Below, piece after piece: positions 42,836 to 52,521 of a stretch of DNA of 64,000 nt; the first letter of the stretch is position 1; every line of letters starts with the position of its first letter. The position numbers and the translations under genes were made by a program. The notes beneath the pieces were generated by a model that saw only the letters and a list, made by a program, of their open reading frames with translations, was not told the DNA's origin and ran no database searches. The DNA comes from Erysipelothrix tonsillarum DSM 14972 (lineage in GTDB: Bacteria > Bacillota_I > Bacilli_A > Erysipelotrichales > Erysipelotrichaceae): NCBI RefSeq assembly GCF_000373785.1, contig NZ_KB892377.1, forward strand, positions 458,933 to 522,932. The letters run 5' to 3'.

Positions 42836-45800
42836 ATGGTAAAGAAATTGATAAAGGTATTTCTTGTTTTTATGCTCTTAGTGACAACAAGTGTACGTTC
42901 CTTATCTGTAAGTGCCAGCAGTGATGCATTACAACTAGCTGTTAATTCAAATAGTGAATTAGTCGAAGCTGGTGATAATGCAGTATTTACATTAACACTA
43001 ACGCATGCAATTACAAATAAAGAAGATATTCTAGAAAATGCGGTTTTAACTCTTGATCCTCAGGGGGTAGATATTCAAGAGCTCGAACAAATTGATTTAA
43101 ATGAGATTAAAATACTAAATAGCGTACCAACTCTAGTGAACAATAAAATTGTATATAGACTTGGTAAAATTGATAAAGCCTTCGATGAAGTAATCACAAT
43201 CAAAATTCCAACTCGGAATGGAGTGAGCAATGACGAGACGAGTTACTCCATTAATGCAACTTTTACAGCGACTAATTTAGCAGATTCTATTAAAACAAGT
43301 GCCACTCCAATTAAAGTAAATAGCACCGGTGTCATCGAAATTAGTACAACCTATATCAACGTTGAAGAATCTCCTACACAAGTAGCCGCACCTGGTGTCG
43401 GTGAGACGAGTTTATGGGAGTTTAATATAAATGCTCCGAAAATTAGTAGTGGAATTAAATACTTTGAAGAAAATTCAAAAATTATTGTAAATTATCATAT
43501 TGAAGGTGAGGGAACCTACGATGGTGTTTTAGATGATACCGTTGCACCATCTAAAATTTCGGAAGACAAAAAGAGTTTAACTTGGGAGTTTGAAGTTCCT
43601 ACAATAGAGGAACAAGAGCATTATATCGACAGCTTATTTAATGAAAGTTTTATCATTAAAATTAAAATAAATAATGATGCTGAACCTTTCAAAACTTTAA
43701 AAACTATAGCGACATTGGATGCTAAGTTTATTGGGGACGTGAATATGCATAAAGCGCATGAAGCAAGTGTAATGATTACACAACGACTTGGCACAGAGCC
43801 CCCACTGTTAAACGGGCAGGTCTGGCCAGCATATTTTTATGGACCCAAGGATGACGTTGGAGGTATTAGTACGGAACTAAAAGATGTTAATCCAACACTA
43901 TACAACGACTCAATTATTGGATGGAGAATTCTGCATGGAGTAGGTCACGCGATGAATCCCTGGCCTCAAAACAATCCAAATAAGATGCAGTTATCAATTG
44001 AATTTGATGGTAATCAATCTTTATACCAATTTTATTCTTCCAAAGCATCATTTAGACCCGGAAAAGAGTTACCAACAGAATTAAGAGAACAACCAAAATA
44101 TGCATTTAAAGTAGAGTATACCGATGGTGAAGTAGAAACAATTGTAGATGATGTTCAACCGGATACACATTATAAATTTGGAACCAATGCAATAAACTTA
44201 AAAAAAGAAATTAAAAGAGCTATTTTTGACTATTCATATATTCCAAGTGCAAATTATAACCCAGGTGTATATATTTGGACCAAACCAAACCCAGGCTATA
44301 TAGGAGAAGTGGCATTAAAACCTTCTTTCTCTATTAATGGAAATGGTAATGGAGTAGGATTAGGAAATGTAAACTTTACATACGATGAGAATGGAGTTTG
44401 GGATAACGATAAAAATGATTGGTATACTCAAGATGAATCATACGTACGTATTATGGGTAAACGGTCAGCAAATATTGTAGAACATGAAGTTAATGAACTT
44501 AGAATTTTCTCACAAGATATCAAAGTTAATGATGATAATATGATGGTTGTAGGTGATAATACAGTTGAAATCAATCTAATAAATTCTCAAAAAGCAATAG
44601 CTCCAATAACTGGTGAGGTAGAAACATATGTAGTTTTACCCAGTCAAACAAAGTATCTTGAATCTTTACAAAACGACTATAAGTTTGAGATTGTAGATGA
44701 AAATTATCAAAATACGGATCGGCAATTAGTCAAAATTATGTTAGGGAATCAAACTCTATCAGTTGGAAAAAATATAACGATTAAATTTAAAATAGAAGCA
44801 CTTAAAACATTGAAAAAAAATAATCGTTTTGAAATTAATACTTATCTGGGCGAAGCGGGACTCATAAATTTACCAGATTACAACACAGAAACGAATCTAT
44901 ATCCTACAATCGAAACGGATGATATAAACGATCTAAATCAAAATGATGTATTCGATGAAATTGTTTACCTTTCAGTCAAAAATTTTCAATCAATCGGTAA
45001 TTATGGCATAGCTATCTCTACAGATTCCGGATTTTTAAGCACGAATGGGATGAATCTAGTAGAAGCAAAACCGGGCGATACCGTAGAGTATCAAATCGCA
45101 TTGGATGAGTCTTCTGATTCTCGATTAGACAATGTAAAGATTATGGGGATTTTGCCAGTTGTTAATGACTATGGTTTGGTTACACTTAATGAGCGAAACT
45201 CTAAAATTCAATTGGGAATTCAGGAATCAATAAAACTTGATGAATCATTATCTGAATTATTTGATGTATATTACAGTGAAGAACAATTTATAGAAATTCA
45301 AGATGAACTTGATAAAGAAACAAATTATCCTGCTGATTTTAAAACTTTAGCTAATCATGAGAATGCCCAAGATCCACAATGGAAATCTGAATCGGAAATT
45401 GAATCGTGGGATAAAGTTCGTTCATTCAAAATTATTCAACGTCCTAATACGACTGTAAACCGAGAATATGTTAATTTTAGAGTTCCCATTATACTCGAAC
45501 AAACGCTTAATCATAATTTAAGAAATGCAAATAGTCCTGCAAATAATCGTTCTGGATGGATGAATGTTGCATTAACAGCTAACGATTACATTCCAACTGA
45601 AAATCTTAAATCAGGAATTTATGTTAATGAAGAGTCTATCCAGCCTGATATTAAATACGGAAAAGTACTCATCCGTCATGTTGACGAATTTAATGAAGAT
45701 ATCGTTGAACCGATACAATTGACTGGTGAAGTTGGTCAAGCATATCAGACAGAATCCTTAAACGATGAATTATATGAAATTATAGAGACGCCTATTAATA

Positions 45801-46039
45801 GTCAAGGTGTTTTTAAAGAAGATGTCGAAGTTGTAATTTATAAATACATGAACACCCCACTCACTCAAAATAATGAGAACGAAGAAATTGTTAATCCAAT
45901 AATTGATAACGAAAATGATAATGGTGTATTACCGTCTGCGGGTGTTGGTAATGAAGAATTAGGATTATTTATTCTTATAACCGGTGGCTTGGTCTTCATA
46001 ATTTCAAAATTCAATAATAAAAACAAAGAGAACCAATAG
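42836..46039 (+). CDS. Cell-wall-anchored surface protein (MucBP, LPSAG)
   Basis: The 1067-residue protein has a signal peptide (about 1-27, ending VSASS), a long extracellular region of beta-rich repeats resembling isopeptide or DUF11-like domains, and a MucBP-type domain at about 940-1010 (KVLIRHVDEFNEDIVEPIQL). The C-terminal sorting signal is LPSAG at 1032-1036, then a hydrophobic stretch, then KFNNKNKENQ. LPSAG departs from LPXTG at the threonine. It probably acts as an adhesin. The upstream Mga-like gene may control it. Confidence 0.82.
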   Translation: MVKKLIKVFLVFMLLVTTSVRSLSVSASSDALQLAVNSNSELVEAGDNAVFTLTLTHAITNKEDILENAVLTLDPQGVDIQELEQIDLNEIKILNSVPTLVNNKIVYRLGKIDKAFDEVITIKIPTRNGVSNDETSYSINATFTATNLADSIKTSATPIKVNSTGVIEISTTYINVEESPTQVAAPGVGETSLWEFNINAPKISSGIKYFEENSKIIVNYHIEGEGTYDGVLDDTVAPSKISEDKKSLTWEFEVPTIEEQEHYIDSLFNESFIIKIKINNDAEPFKTLKTIATLDAKFIGDVNMHKAHEASVMITQRLGTEPPLLNGQVWPAYFYGPKDDVGGISTELKDVNPTLYNDSIIGWRILHGVGHAMNPWPQNNPNKMQLSIEFDGNQSLYQFYSSKASFRPGKELPTELREQPKYAFKVEYTDGEVETIVDDVQPDTHYKFGTNAINLKKEIKRAIFDYSYIPSANYNPGVYIWTKPNPGYIGEVALKPSFSINGNGNGVGLGNVNFTYDENGVWDNDKNDWYTQDESYVRIMGKRSANIVEHEVNELRIFSQDIKVNDDNMMVVGDNTVEINLINSQKAIAPITGEVETYVVLPSQTKYLESLQNDYKFEIVDENYQNTDRQLVKIMLGNQTLSVGKNITIKFKIEALKTLKKNNRFEINTYLGEAGLINLPDYNTETNLYPTIETDDINDLNQNDVFDEIVYLSVKNFQSIGNYGIAISTDSGFLSTNGMNLVEAKPGDTVEYQIALDESSDSRLDNVKIMGILPVVNDYGLVTLNERNSKIQLGIQESIKLDESLSELFDVYYSEEQFIEIQDELDKETNYPADFKTLANHENAQDPQWKSESEIESWDKVRSFKIIQRPNTTVNREYVNFRVPIILEQTLNHNLRNANSPANNRSGWMNVALTANDYIPTENLKSGIYVNEESIQPDIKYGKVLIRHVDEFNEDIVEPIQLTGEVGQAYQTESLNDELYEIIETPINSQGVFKEDVEVVIYKYMNTPLTQNNENEEIVNPIIDNENDNGVLPSAGVGNEELGLFILITGGLVFIISKFNNKNKENQ

Positions 46040-46088
46040 TGTACCTAAAAGTTATATTAAATCAAGTAAGTAGAAACGAGGTGATATA

Positions 46089-46184
46089 GTGTTTGGCAAC
46101 AACAATATTAATTTAGAAATAACACTCTTAATCATCTTGGCCACATGGGCGGGTGCTATATTAGTATCTTTATGGGATGAATAA
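46089..46184 (+). CDS. 31-residue single-helix membrane peptide
   Basis: GTG 46089 is preceded by GAGGTGAT, an excellent ribosome binding site, and opens a 31-codon ORF. The product has a short polar N-terminus with three asparagines, one hydrophobic helix (about 9-28) and the acidic end WDE. A strong terminator follows. Small hydrophobic peptides of this kind can be toxins, holin-like peptides or regulators of membrane proteins; nothing here decides which. Confidence 0.55.
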   Translation: MFGNNNINLEITLLIILATWAGAILVSLWDE

Positions 46185-46208
46185 TGTTTGAAATCATGAA
46201 TATATAAT

Positions 46209-46235
46209 AAAAAGTCTCCATAGTGGAGACTTTTT
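46209..46235 (+). terminator. Bidirectional terminator
   Basis: AAAAAGTCTCCA (46209-46220), loop TAG, TGGAGACTTTTT (46224-46235). It serves the small peptide gene and the convergent glutamine synthetase gene. Confidence 0.9.
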
Positions 46236-48306
46236 AAAGTTCAAATAACAACTCAGTATAGGTTGGGAGAGGATAATGTTCCGTTGACATAATTCGTTCA
46301 AGTTGATCAGTAATCAAGCGAATATGGTCAAATTCTGGTCGGATTTGGTAATGCATTGCCTGTGCTTTATCGGATAATGATGTAATGTGTGTCACTGCTT
46401 CTATTTTTGCTTCAAGCGTACGAATTGCATCGTCCAAGGTATCCAATCCTTGCTCAAGCATTGATTGTTGCTGTTTGATGTATTTACTTTCGCTTTGCGA
46501 TAAGGCTAGGTGATTGATTGCAGTTACGACAGAAGGCATGATGCTGCGTTTAATCATTTTAAGTAAGGTGTTTGCTTCAGTATTGATTGTTTTGATAAAT
46601 CGAGTTTGAATAATCACGGTACGGGCTTGTAACTCTCGTTCACTCAAAACATCGGTTGTTTTAAATAGTGCAACGCTTTTGGGATACAACATAGAGGGGA
46701 TTGAGTCTACAAAATGCTCTATATTGGGAAGTCCACGTCGTAGAGCCTCATCTTTCCAATTGTCGTGATACGAGTCACCGTCAAAAATAATTCGATGGTG
46801 AGCACGGATAATCCGTTGACAATGTCCAAGAGCATGCTCACGAATATCTTGGATGTATTTAAACTGTTCTAAGTCATCTGCGATTTTTTCTAAAGACTCA
46901 GCCATAATGGAACAGAGAACTGTGTTCACAAAAGCGCTGCAGATCGATGACCCAGACATTCTAAATTCAAATTTATTACCGGTAAATGCAAAGGGTGAAG
47001 TACGATTACGATCTGAATAATCCTTTGTTACTGCACTTAAAGTTGTAAGCGGCGTAAAGTATTGAACTTCTTTTTCAATATTTATTTTCTTAGAAGTTGC
47101 AAGTTGTTTAAAAATTTCTTCTAACACCGTTCCTACAAAGAGGGAAATGATCGCAGGAGGTGCTTCTGAGGCACCTAAGCGATGATCGTTGCCTGCTGAG
47201 GATGCCGCAAAGCGTAATAATTCCGCATGAGTATCTACCGCTTCTACGAGCGCACAGACAAATACGAGAAAACGAATATTTTCATGTGGACGTTCTCCAG
47301 GCTCAAACAAATTATGACCTGTGTTGGTGACTAAAGACCAATTATTATGTTTTCCAGACCCATTAATATTTTTAAATGGTTTTTCGTGAAGTAATGCTGC
47401 TAGATTGTGTTTCTTGGCAACCCGTTGCAAAGTCTCCATTACGATCATATTTTGATCAAGTGCAATATTCGCTTTATCAAAATGCGTTACAATTTCGAAT
47501 TGAGCAGGTGCTACTTCATTATGTTCGACTTTACTATAAACTCCTAGCTTCCAGAGTTCTTCGTTAACATCTTCCATGTAATGAACGACATTTGAAGGAA
47601 TATTACCATAGTAGTGTCCCACCAGGTCTTGTCCTTTAGGAGCATTTTCACCCAATAGCGTACGCCCGGTGAAAATTAAATCTTCGCGTTCTTTATAATA
47701 TTTCTCATTTACAAGAAAATATTCTTGTTCAAGGCCGATCATCGCATCAACACTGGTTACGCTCTTATCACCAAGAAGGTTTACAATTCGCGTTGCTTGT
47801 TTGCTCAATGCTTCCATCGATTTTAAAAGTGGTGCTTTTTCATCAAGAGATTCACCGTGGTAAGAGATAAAAATTGATGGTATAAATAAAACATGACCGC
47901 GAATAAAAGCGGGAGAACTTACATCCCAGTAAGTATAGCCACGCGCTTCAAAGGTTTGTCTGAGACCGCCATTGGGAAAAGAGGAGCCATCCGTTTCTCC
48001 TTTTATCAGTGTTTTTCCGGAAAATCGTGTAATTGGCTTTCCATCACGGTCCGGTTCAATAAATGCATCGTGCTTTTCAGCACTGGATCCAGTCATCGGA
48101 TGAAACCAATGAGAGTAGTGCGTTGCACCATGTTCCAATGCCCAAACTTTCATAGCATGTGCAATAGCCTCTGCGTTTGTAATATCCATTTTTTCTTTAT
48201 ATTGAATTGCATTGAGCCAACGCTCAAATACAGGACGTGGTAAATATTCACTCATTACATCTTTTGTAAAAAGTTTACACCCAAAATCATCATAAGGTTT
48301 ATTCAT
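46234..48306 (-). CDS. glnN: Glutamine synthetase type III
   Basis: The 690-residue enzyme makes glutamine from glutamate, ammonia and ATP. Its length and the GSIII-specific blocks separate it from the 450-residue type I enzyme: DGSSFPNGGLRQTFEARGYT near the N-terminus, EVAPAQFEI, KPFKNINGSGKHNNWSL (about 305-321) and the HRLGASEAPPAI block (about 376-387). The coding start has AAGGAGAT upstream. It stands alone; no glnR or PII gene is adjacent. The 207 bases to the divergent MgtC-like gene hold its promoter region, with no clear motif. Confidence 0.96.
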   Translation of the reverse strand: MNKPYDDFGCKLFTKDVMSEYLPRPVFERWLNAIQYKEKMDITNAEAIAHAMKVWALEHGATHYSHWFHPMTGSSAEKHDAFIEPDRDGKPITRFSGKTLIKGETDGSSFPNGGLRQTFEARGYTYWDVSSPAFIRGHVLFIPSIFISYHGESLDEKAPLLKSMEALSKQATRIVNLLGDKSVTSVDAMIGLEQEYFLVNEKYYKEREDLIFTGRTLLGENAPKGQDLVGHYYGNIPSNVVHYMEDVNEELWKLGVYSKVEHNEVAPAQFEIVTHFDKANIALDQNMIVMETLQRVAKKHNLAALLHEKPFKNINGSGKHNNWSLVTNTGHNLFEPGERPHENIRFLVFVCALVEAVDTHAELLRFAASSAGNDHRLGASEAPPAIISLFVGTVLEEIFKQLATSKKINIEKEVQYFTPLTTLSAVTKDYSDRNRTSPFAFTGNKFEFRMSGSSICSAFVNTVLCSIMAESLEKIADDLEQFKYIQDIREHALGHCQRIIRAHHRIIFDGDSYHDNWKDEALRRGLPNIEHFVDSIPSMLYPKSVALFKTTDVLSERELQARTVIIQTRFIKTINTEANTLLKMIKRSIMPSVVTAINHLALSQSESKYIKQQQSMLEQGLDTLDDAIRTLEAKIEAVTHITSLSDKAQAMHYQIRPEFDHIRLITDQLERIMSTEHYPLPTYTELLFEL

Positions 48307-48513
48307 ACATAATCTCCTTTTTCTTGTAAAATATAGAATAAAATTAGCTAAAAGTAAAGAAAAATATGATATTCCTCATCAAATTCAAGAAATAAATTGA
48401 AATATCTTAAATAATTTCGAATTCATCGGTGATTATTAAAATTTAGAAGAAAAACAAACTAAAATTTAAGATCGGTTTTTATGTTAAAATATATATAAAG
48501 AAAGAGGTGTCTT

Positions 48514-49206
48514 ATGGGACTTGATCAAATCATTATGCGTCTGTTTTTTGCTGCACTGTTTTCAGCCATTATTGGTTTAGAACGTGAATGGAATAACAGC
48601 ACGGCGGGACTACGCACCCATACGTTGGTGGGAATCGGGGCTGCACTGATTGCCTTAATTCAAAGCGTTATTGTTAATGACGTGTATCAAATGGGGTTAT
48701 TTCATCCAGAAATCGCAGGTACCGTTCGAACTGATCCAGCGCGGCTCATTAGTCAAGTTGTAAGTGGTATTGGTTTTTTAGGTGCAGGTACCATCATCGT
48801 AACCAAACGCAATGTTACTGGCTTGACAACTGCAGCTTCAATTTGGACAGTAGCCGCAATCGGAATAGCCTGCGGAATGGGTTATTACGAAATTGCAATT
48901 GTCGGATTCTTATTTGTAATCATTATCTTATATTTGCTAAAACGTTTTATTAATGTGATGGTTCCTTTGCATGTCGTTGTTAAGTATATAGGGGGACATG
49001 CCATTGCAAAAGAGATTACGGATCGGTTTGACGCACTTGGGCTTAGTTATGAACGGCTTGAGTTTCATACAGATGTATATGGCCAAGAGCGTATCCACGT
49101 CACGACTTTTGAAATCAAAGGAACCCATAAGGAGACCTTCGATCTTGTAGTAGAGTCGCTCTCTCAATGTAACTCTATTATGAGTGTTCAGACAACCAAA
49201 GCGTAA
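48514..49206 (+). CDS. MgtC/SapB family membrane protein
   Basis: The 230-residue protein has four to five membrane segments with the family motifs ALFSAIIGLEREWNNSTAGLR (about 14-34) and GIGFLGAGTIIV (about 84-95). A soluble C-terminal domain (about 155-228) follows. MgtC proteins support growth in low magnesium and, in pathogens, survival in macrophages by acting on the F-type ATPase; many homologues have other roles. AAAGAGGTG precedes ATG. Confidence 0.92.
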   Translation: MGLDQIIMRLFFAALFSAIIGLEREWNNSTAGLRTHTLVGIGAALIALIQSVIVNDVYQMGLFHPEIAGTVRTDPARLISQVVSGIGFLGAGTIIVTKRNVTGLTTAASIWTVAAIGIACGMGYYEIAIVGFLFVIIILYLLKRFINVMVPLHVVVKYIGGHAIAKEITDRFDALGLSYERLEFHTDVYGQERIHVTTFEIKGTHKETFDLVVESLSQCNSIMSVQTTKA

Positions 49207-49284
49207 ATGTCAATTTATTCATACAAAATGCTTCTCATTGTGTAATTCATGTGATAGAATTACGGAGAAATAGGAGAGATAAGT

Positions 49285-49662
49285 ATGAATTATATCGAAT
49301 TAATCGAAGTAGCGATGCGAAATTCAAGTCGTATGGAGCTATCTTCTGAGGCAAGCCTCAAAGGTGAGTGCACAGCCTTAGTCTCAGCATCTGGGACTAT
49401 CTTTACAGGAGTTTCTATTCAAACAACAACCAATAATGGATGTTGTGCTGGCATGAGTGCCATTGCAGAAGCCCTAAAATCAGGCGAGAGTCATTTTACA
49501 AAAATGGTAACAGTTAATCATGAAGGAAACGTAATTGCCCCTTCGGCACAAGCACGTGAATTGCTTTATCAAATCAATCATGCAAATAAGAAGTGTGAAA
49601 TCATGGTTACTCAAGATCATCTTGTAATTCTTGAACAACTCTTGCCCTATGCTTCAATTTAA
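49285..49662 (+). CDS. Degenerate cytidine deaminase-like protein
   Basis: The 125-residue protein has the size and order of a small tetrameric cytidine deaminase. The first zinc motif, normally C/H-A-E, reads CCAGMSAIAEAL (about 53-64), with glycine for the catalytic glutamate. The second, normally P-C-G-A-C-R, reads APSAQARE (about 89-96), without cysteines. Zinc binding and deamination are therefore unlikely. It may be a regulatory or binding paralogue. TAGGAGAG precedes ATG. Confidence 0.7.
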   Translation: MNYIELIEVAMRNSSRMELSSEASLKGECTALVSASGTIFTGVSIQTTTNNGCCAGMSAIAEALKSGESHFTKMVTVNHEGNVIAPSAQARELLYQINHANKKCEIMVTQDHLVILEQLLPYASI

Positions 49663-49684
49663 CACGGGAAACCGTGTTTTTGTT
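49662..49684 (+). terminator. Terminator after the deaminase-like gene
   Basis: AACACGG, loop GAAA (a GNRA tetraloop), CCGTGTT, then T-run. Confidence 0.9.
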
Positions 49685-49737
49685 TGCTTATCCATGCGAT
49701 AATGATAGAAAGAAAAGATACAAATTTATCAAATAAG

Positions 49738-49797
49738 TTGACCGTTGGTCAGTTTGGTGGTAAAGTAAACAACGGCTGGCACAATGACCGTTGGTCA
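49738..49797 (+). promoter_or_regulatory. Promoter with two TetR-type operators
   Basis: The 13-base palindrome TGACCGTTGGTCA occurs at 49739-49751 and again at 49785-49797, each followed by GTTT. The first overlaps a -35 box TTGACC (49738-49743) with -10 TAAAGT 17 bases on (49761-49766). The second lies between the promoter and the ribosome binding site of the TetR gene. This is a classic autoregulated operator layout. Confidence 0.75.
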
Positions 49798-49820
49798 GTT
49801 TTGTATCGGAGGAGGGAAAT

Positions 49821-50408
49821 ATGGTATCGAAACTTGAAAAAAACAAGTTACTGAAAGAGAATAAATTGTACAATGCAGCTTATGAGCTTTTTACAAGTCA
49901 TGGTATTAACGAAACATCTATTAGTGATATTGCGAAACATGCAGGGGTTGGTAAGGGGACCTTTTACCTTTACTTCAAAGATAAGTACGACATCTTAGAT
50001 CGCATTATTTTCAAAAAAAGTTCCGATGTTCTCGTTTATGCTGTCAATGAAACACATGTAAAAACTTTCGACCATTTTGAAGATGAAGTGATTTTTTTCA
50101 TCAATGTAATCCTTGATTTTTTAGAACGGGATCGTTTGCTTTTAAAACTTATCCATAAGAATTTATCATGGGGTGTTCTAAAACGAGCAAAGGAAGATTA
50201 TGAAGAAATCAATCTCATTTATCATATGTTTACAAAGGGATTGAAAGATCTTGGGATATCGAATGCTGAGATTGATCATACCATTTACATTATTATTGAG
50301 CTCACAGGTTCTGTTGCTTATAACACAATTATTCTCGAAGAACCTTCAAGTATCGAAACAATGAAACCCTTTCTCTTTGATACCATAAAACGTATTATTA
50401 GGAGATGA
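49821..50408 (+). CDS. TetR-family repressor
   Basis: The 195-residue protein has an N-terminal helix-turn-helix typical of TetR regulators (NAAYELFTSHGINETSISDI, then AGVGKGTFYLYFKDKYD, about 16-55) and a helical ligand-binding C-terminal domain. Start ATG 49821 follows GGAGGAGGG; the longer frame from 49791 would begin inside the operator. It probably represses itself and the following transporter genes until a ligand binds. Confidence 0.93.
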   Translation: MVSKLEKNKLLKENKLYNAAYELFTSHGINETSISDIAKHAGVGKGTFYLYFKDKYDILDRIIFKKSSDVLVYAVNETHVKTFDHFEDEVIFFINVILDFLERDRLLLKLIHKNLSWGVLKRAKEDYEEINLIYHMFTKGLKDLGISNAEIDHTIYIIIELTGSVAYNTIILEEPSSIETMKPFLFDTIKRIIRR

Positions 50409-50412
50409 TTTA

Positions 50413-52521
50413 GTGAAGAAAGGTTTTACACAAGCGTTTGGAGATGCTATCGCAAAACACCGCAAAACAATTTTAATTGTAGCGACATTGCTTTTGATTC
50501 CATCGCTTTACGGTGCTGTTTCAACGAAGATAAATTATGATATTCTTACTTATCTTCCAAAAGACTCAGAATCCGTTCAAGGTCAAGAAATATTAGACCG
50601 AGAATTTGGTGGTGCTTCTACAGGCATGTTGGTTATTGAAAATATGACTAACAAAGATGTAGTAAACACAAAGGAAAAGATTAAAACAGTTAAAGGAGTT
50701 GAAGATGTAATCTGGGTGGATGACCTTGTCGATACCTCAGTACCTTCAACCATGCTACCCGAAGATGTACAATCATTACTTTTTCGCGAAAACTCAACAT
50801 TGCTTATTGTGAAATTTGATGAAGGAAACTCTTCACCCCTTACCCATGAAGCAATTGGTGAAATTCGTACAATGCTTGATGATCATTCATTCTTAAGTGG
50901 AATGTCCGCATTATTAAAGGATACTAAAGAGCTTGCTGATTCACAAACCCCAATTTATGTGGGACTTGCTGTATTGCTTGCAACCCTCGTATTAGCAATG
51001 ACATTGGAATCGACAGTGATTCCGTTTATTATCCTCTTAAGTATCGGTTATGCAATTGCTTATAACTTTGGTACGAATTTAATTTTTGGCCAAATTTCTT
51101 ATATAACAAAATCCTTGGCTGCTGTACTTCAGTTAGGTGTAACATTAGACTATTCAATTTTCTTATTACACCGCTATGAAGAAGAGCTGAGAAAGAATTC
51201 CGATAAGGAGCAAGCAATGGGATCTGCGATTGCTTCAACCGCTTCTTCAATTGTCGGAAGTTCATTAACTACTGTTGCTGGATTTTTAGCCATTGGAGCC
51301 ATGAATTTAACAATAGGTAAAGATATTGGCTTTGTAATGGCAAAAGGTGTCATCTTGGGTGTTCTATCCGTTCTGACTGTCTTACCATCACTTATTCTTG
51401 TTTTTGATGGTCCCATTCACAAATGGCGTCATCGTACAATTTTACCTGAATTTGACCATTTATCGAAATTGGTTACGAAACATGCAAAAGTGTTTGTAGT
51501 CCTTGGAGTTCTTCTCTTTGTACCAGCCTATTATGGTCAAAATAACAACGATGTATATTACAACCTTGATGAATCGTTACCTAAAGATATGACATCAATG
51601 GTTGCCCTCACAAAGTTAAAAGATGATTACAACATGCAAACGACACACTTTGCAGTCGTTCCAAAAACAGTTCCAGACTTTGAAATCACCCGAATGATTT
51701 CAGAAATAGAGCAGTTAGATGGTATTGAAAATGTTATTTCTTATCAAAAATATGTTGGACCTACAATTCCTGAAGCATTCCTTCCTGAAAAAGTCGTTGA
51801 TATTTTTGAAAAAGGGGACTACAAGCGTTTAATTATCAACTCTTCTTACAAATCCGCAACGGACGAAGAGAATCATCAAATTGAAGCAATTTCTTCAATT
51901 ATGAAACAATATGATGAAGGTGCGTTATTAACCGGAGAAGGGGTCCTTACCAAAGATTTAATCGATATTGCGGATGAGGATTTTGCTCGAGTTAATACGC
52001 TAAGCTTTGCAGCGGTCTTTGTCATTATAGCCATTGTATTTATGTCCATATCCATACCGGTACTTCTCATTGCAGCAATCATGCTTGCTATATTTATTAA
52101 CATGAGTGTTCCGTTCTTTACTGGCACACCCATTCCTTTTATTGCAGGAATCGTAATTGGATCCATTCAATTAGGTGCTACCGTTGATTATGCGATTCTT
52201 CTAACAACACGTTTTAAAGAAGAATGTGCAAATGGTATTGAAAAACATGAGGCAATGCAAATTGCAGTCAAGGAATCAGCGAAATCAATTACAACAAGTG
52301 GTCTTGCATTCTTTGGTTCAACCATCGGTGTTGCCGTAATTTCAGAAATGGAATTAGTATCAAGTCTCAGTGGCATGATTGCCCGTGGAGCATTAATTTC
52401 AACGCTTGTCATACTCTTTATTTTGCCAGGTATTCTCTTGGCTTGTGAAGGAATCATTAGTAAAACGACACGCGGATGGAATAAAAGTAATAAAGGAGAT
52501 GTTATAAAGCATGAAAACTAA
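50413..52521 (+). CDS. MMPL-family RND transporter
   Basis: The 702-residue protein has the two-fold RND plan: a membrane helix, a large outside loop (about 35-175), a five-to-six helix bundle (about 180-330), then a repeat of the same (about 355-690). SSD-like helices include LQLGVTLDYSIFLLHRYEEE and IQLGATVDYAILLTTRFKEE, each with the proton-relay aspartate. MMPL proteins export lipids or drugs. The start is GTG with GGAGATG upstream. It follows the TetR gene by four bases. Confidence 0.92.
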   Translation: MKKGFTQAFGDAIAKHRKTILIVATLLLIPSLYGAVSTKINYDILTYLPKDSESVQGQEILDREFGGASTGMLVIENMTNKDVVNTKEKIKTVKGVEDVIWVDDLVDTSVPSTMLPEDVQSLLFRENSTLLIVKFDEGNSSPLTHEAIGEIRTMLDDHSFLSGMSALLKDTKELADSQTPIYVGLAVLLATLVLAMTLESTVIPFIILLSIGYAIAYNFGTNLIFGQISYITKSLAAVLQLGVTLDYSIFLLHRYEEELRKNSDKEQAMGSAIASTASSIVGSSLTTVAGFLAIGAMNLTIGKDIGFVMAKGVILGVLSVLTVLPSLILVFDGPIHKWRHRTILPEFDHLSKLVTKHAKVFVVLGVLLFVPAYYGQNNNDVYYNLDESLPKDMTSMVALTKLKDDYNMQTTHFAVVPKTVPDFEITRMISEIEQLDGIENVISYQKYVGPTIPEAFLPEKVVDIFEKGDYKRLIINSSYKSATDEENHQIEAISSIMKQYDEGALLTGEGVLTKDLIDIADEDFARVNTLSFAAVFVIIAIVFMSISIPVLLIAAIMLAIFINMSVPFFTGTPIPFIAGIVIGSIQLGATVDYAILLTTRFKEECANGIEKHEAMQIAVKESAKSITTSGLAFFGSTIGVAVISEMELVSSLSGMIARGALISTLVILFILPGILLACEGIISKTTRGWNKSNKGDVIKHEN

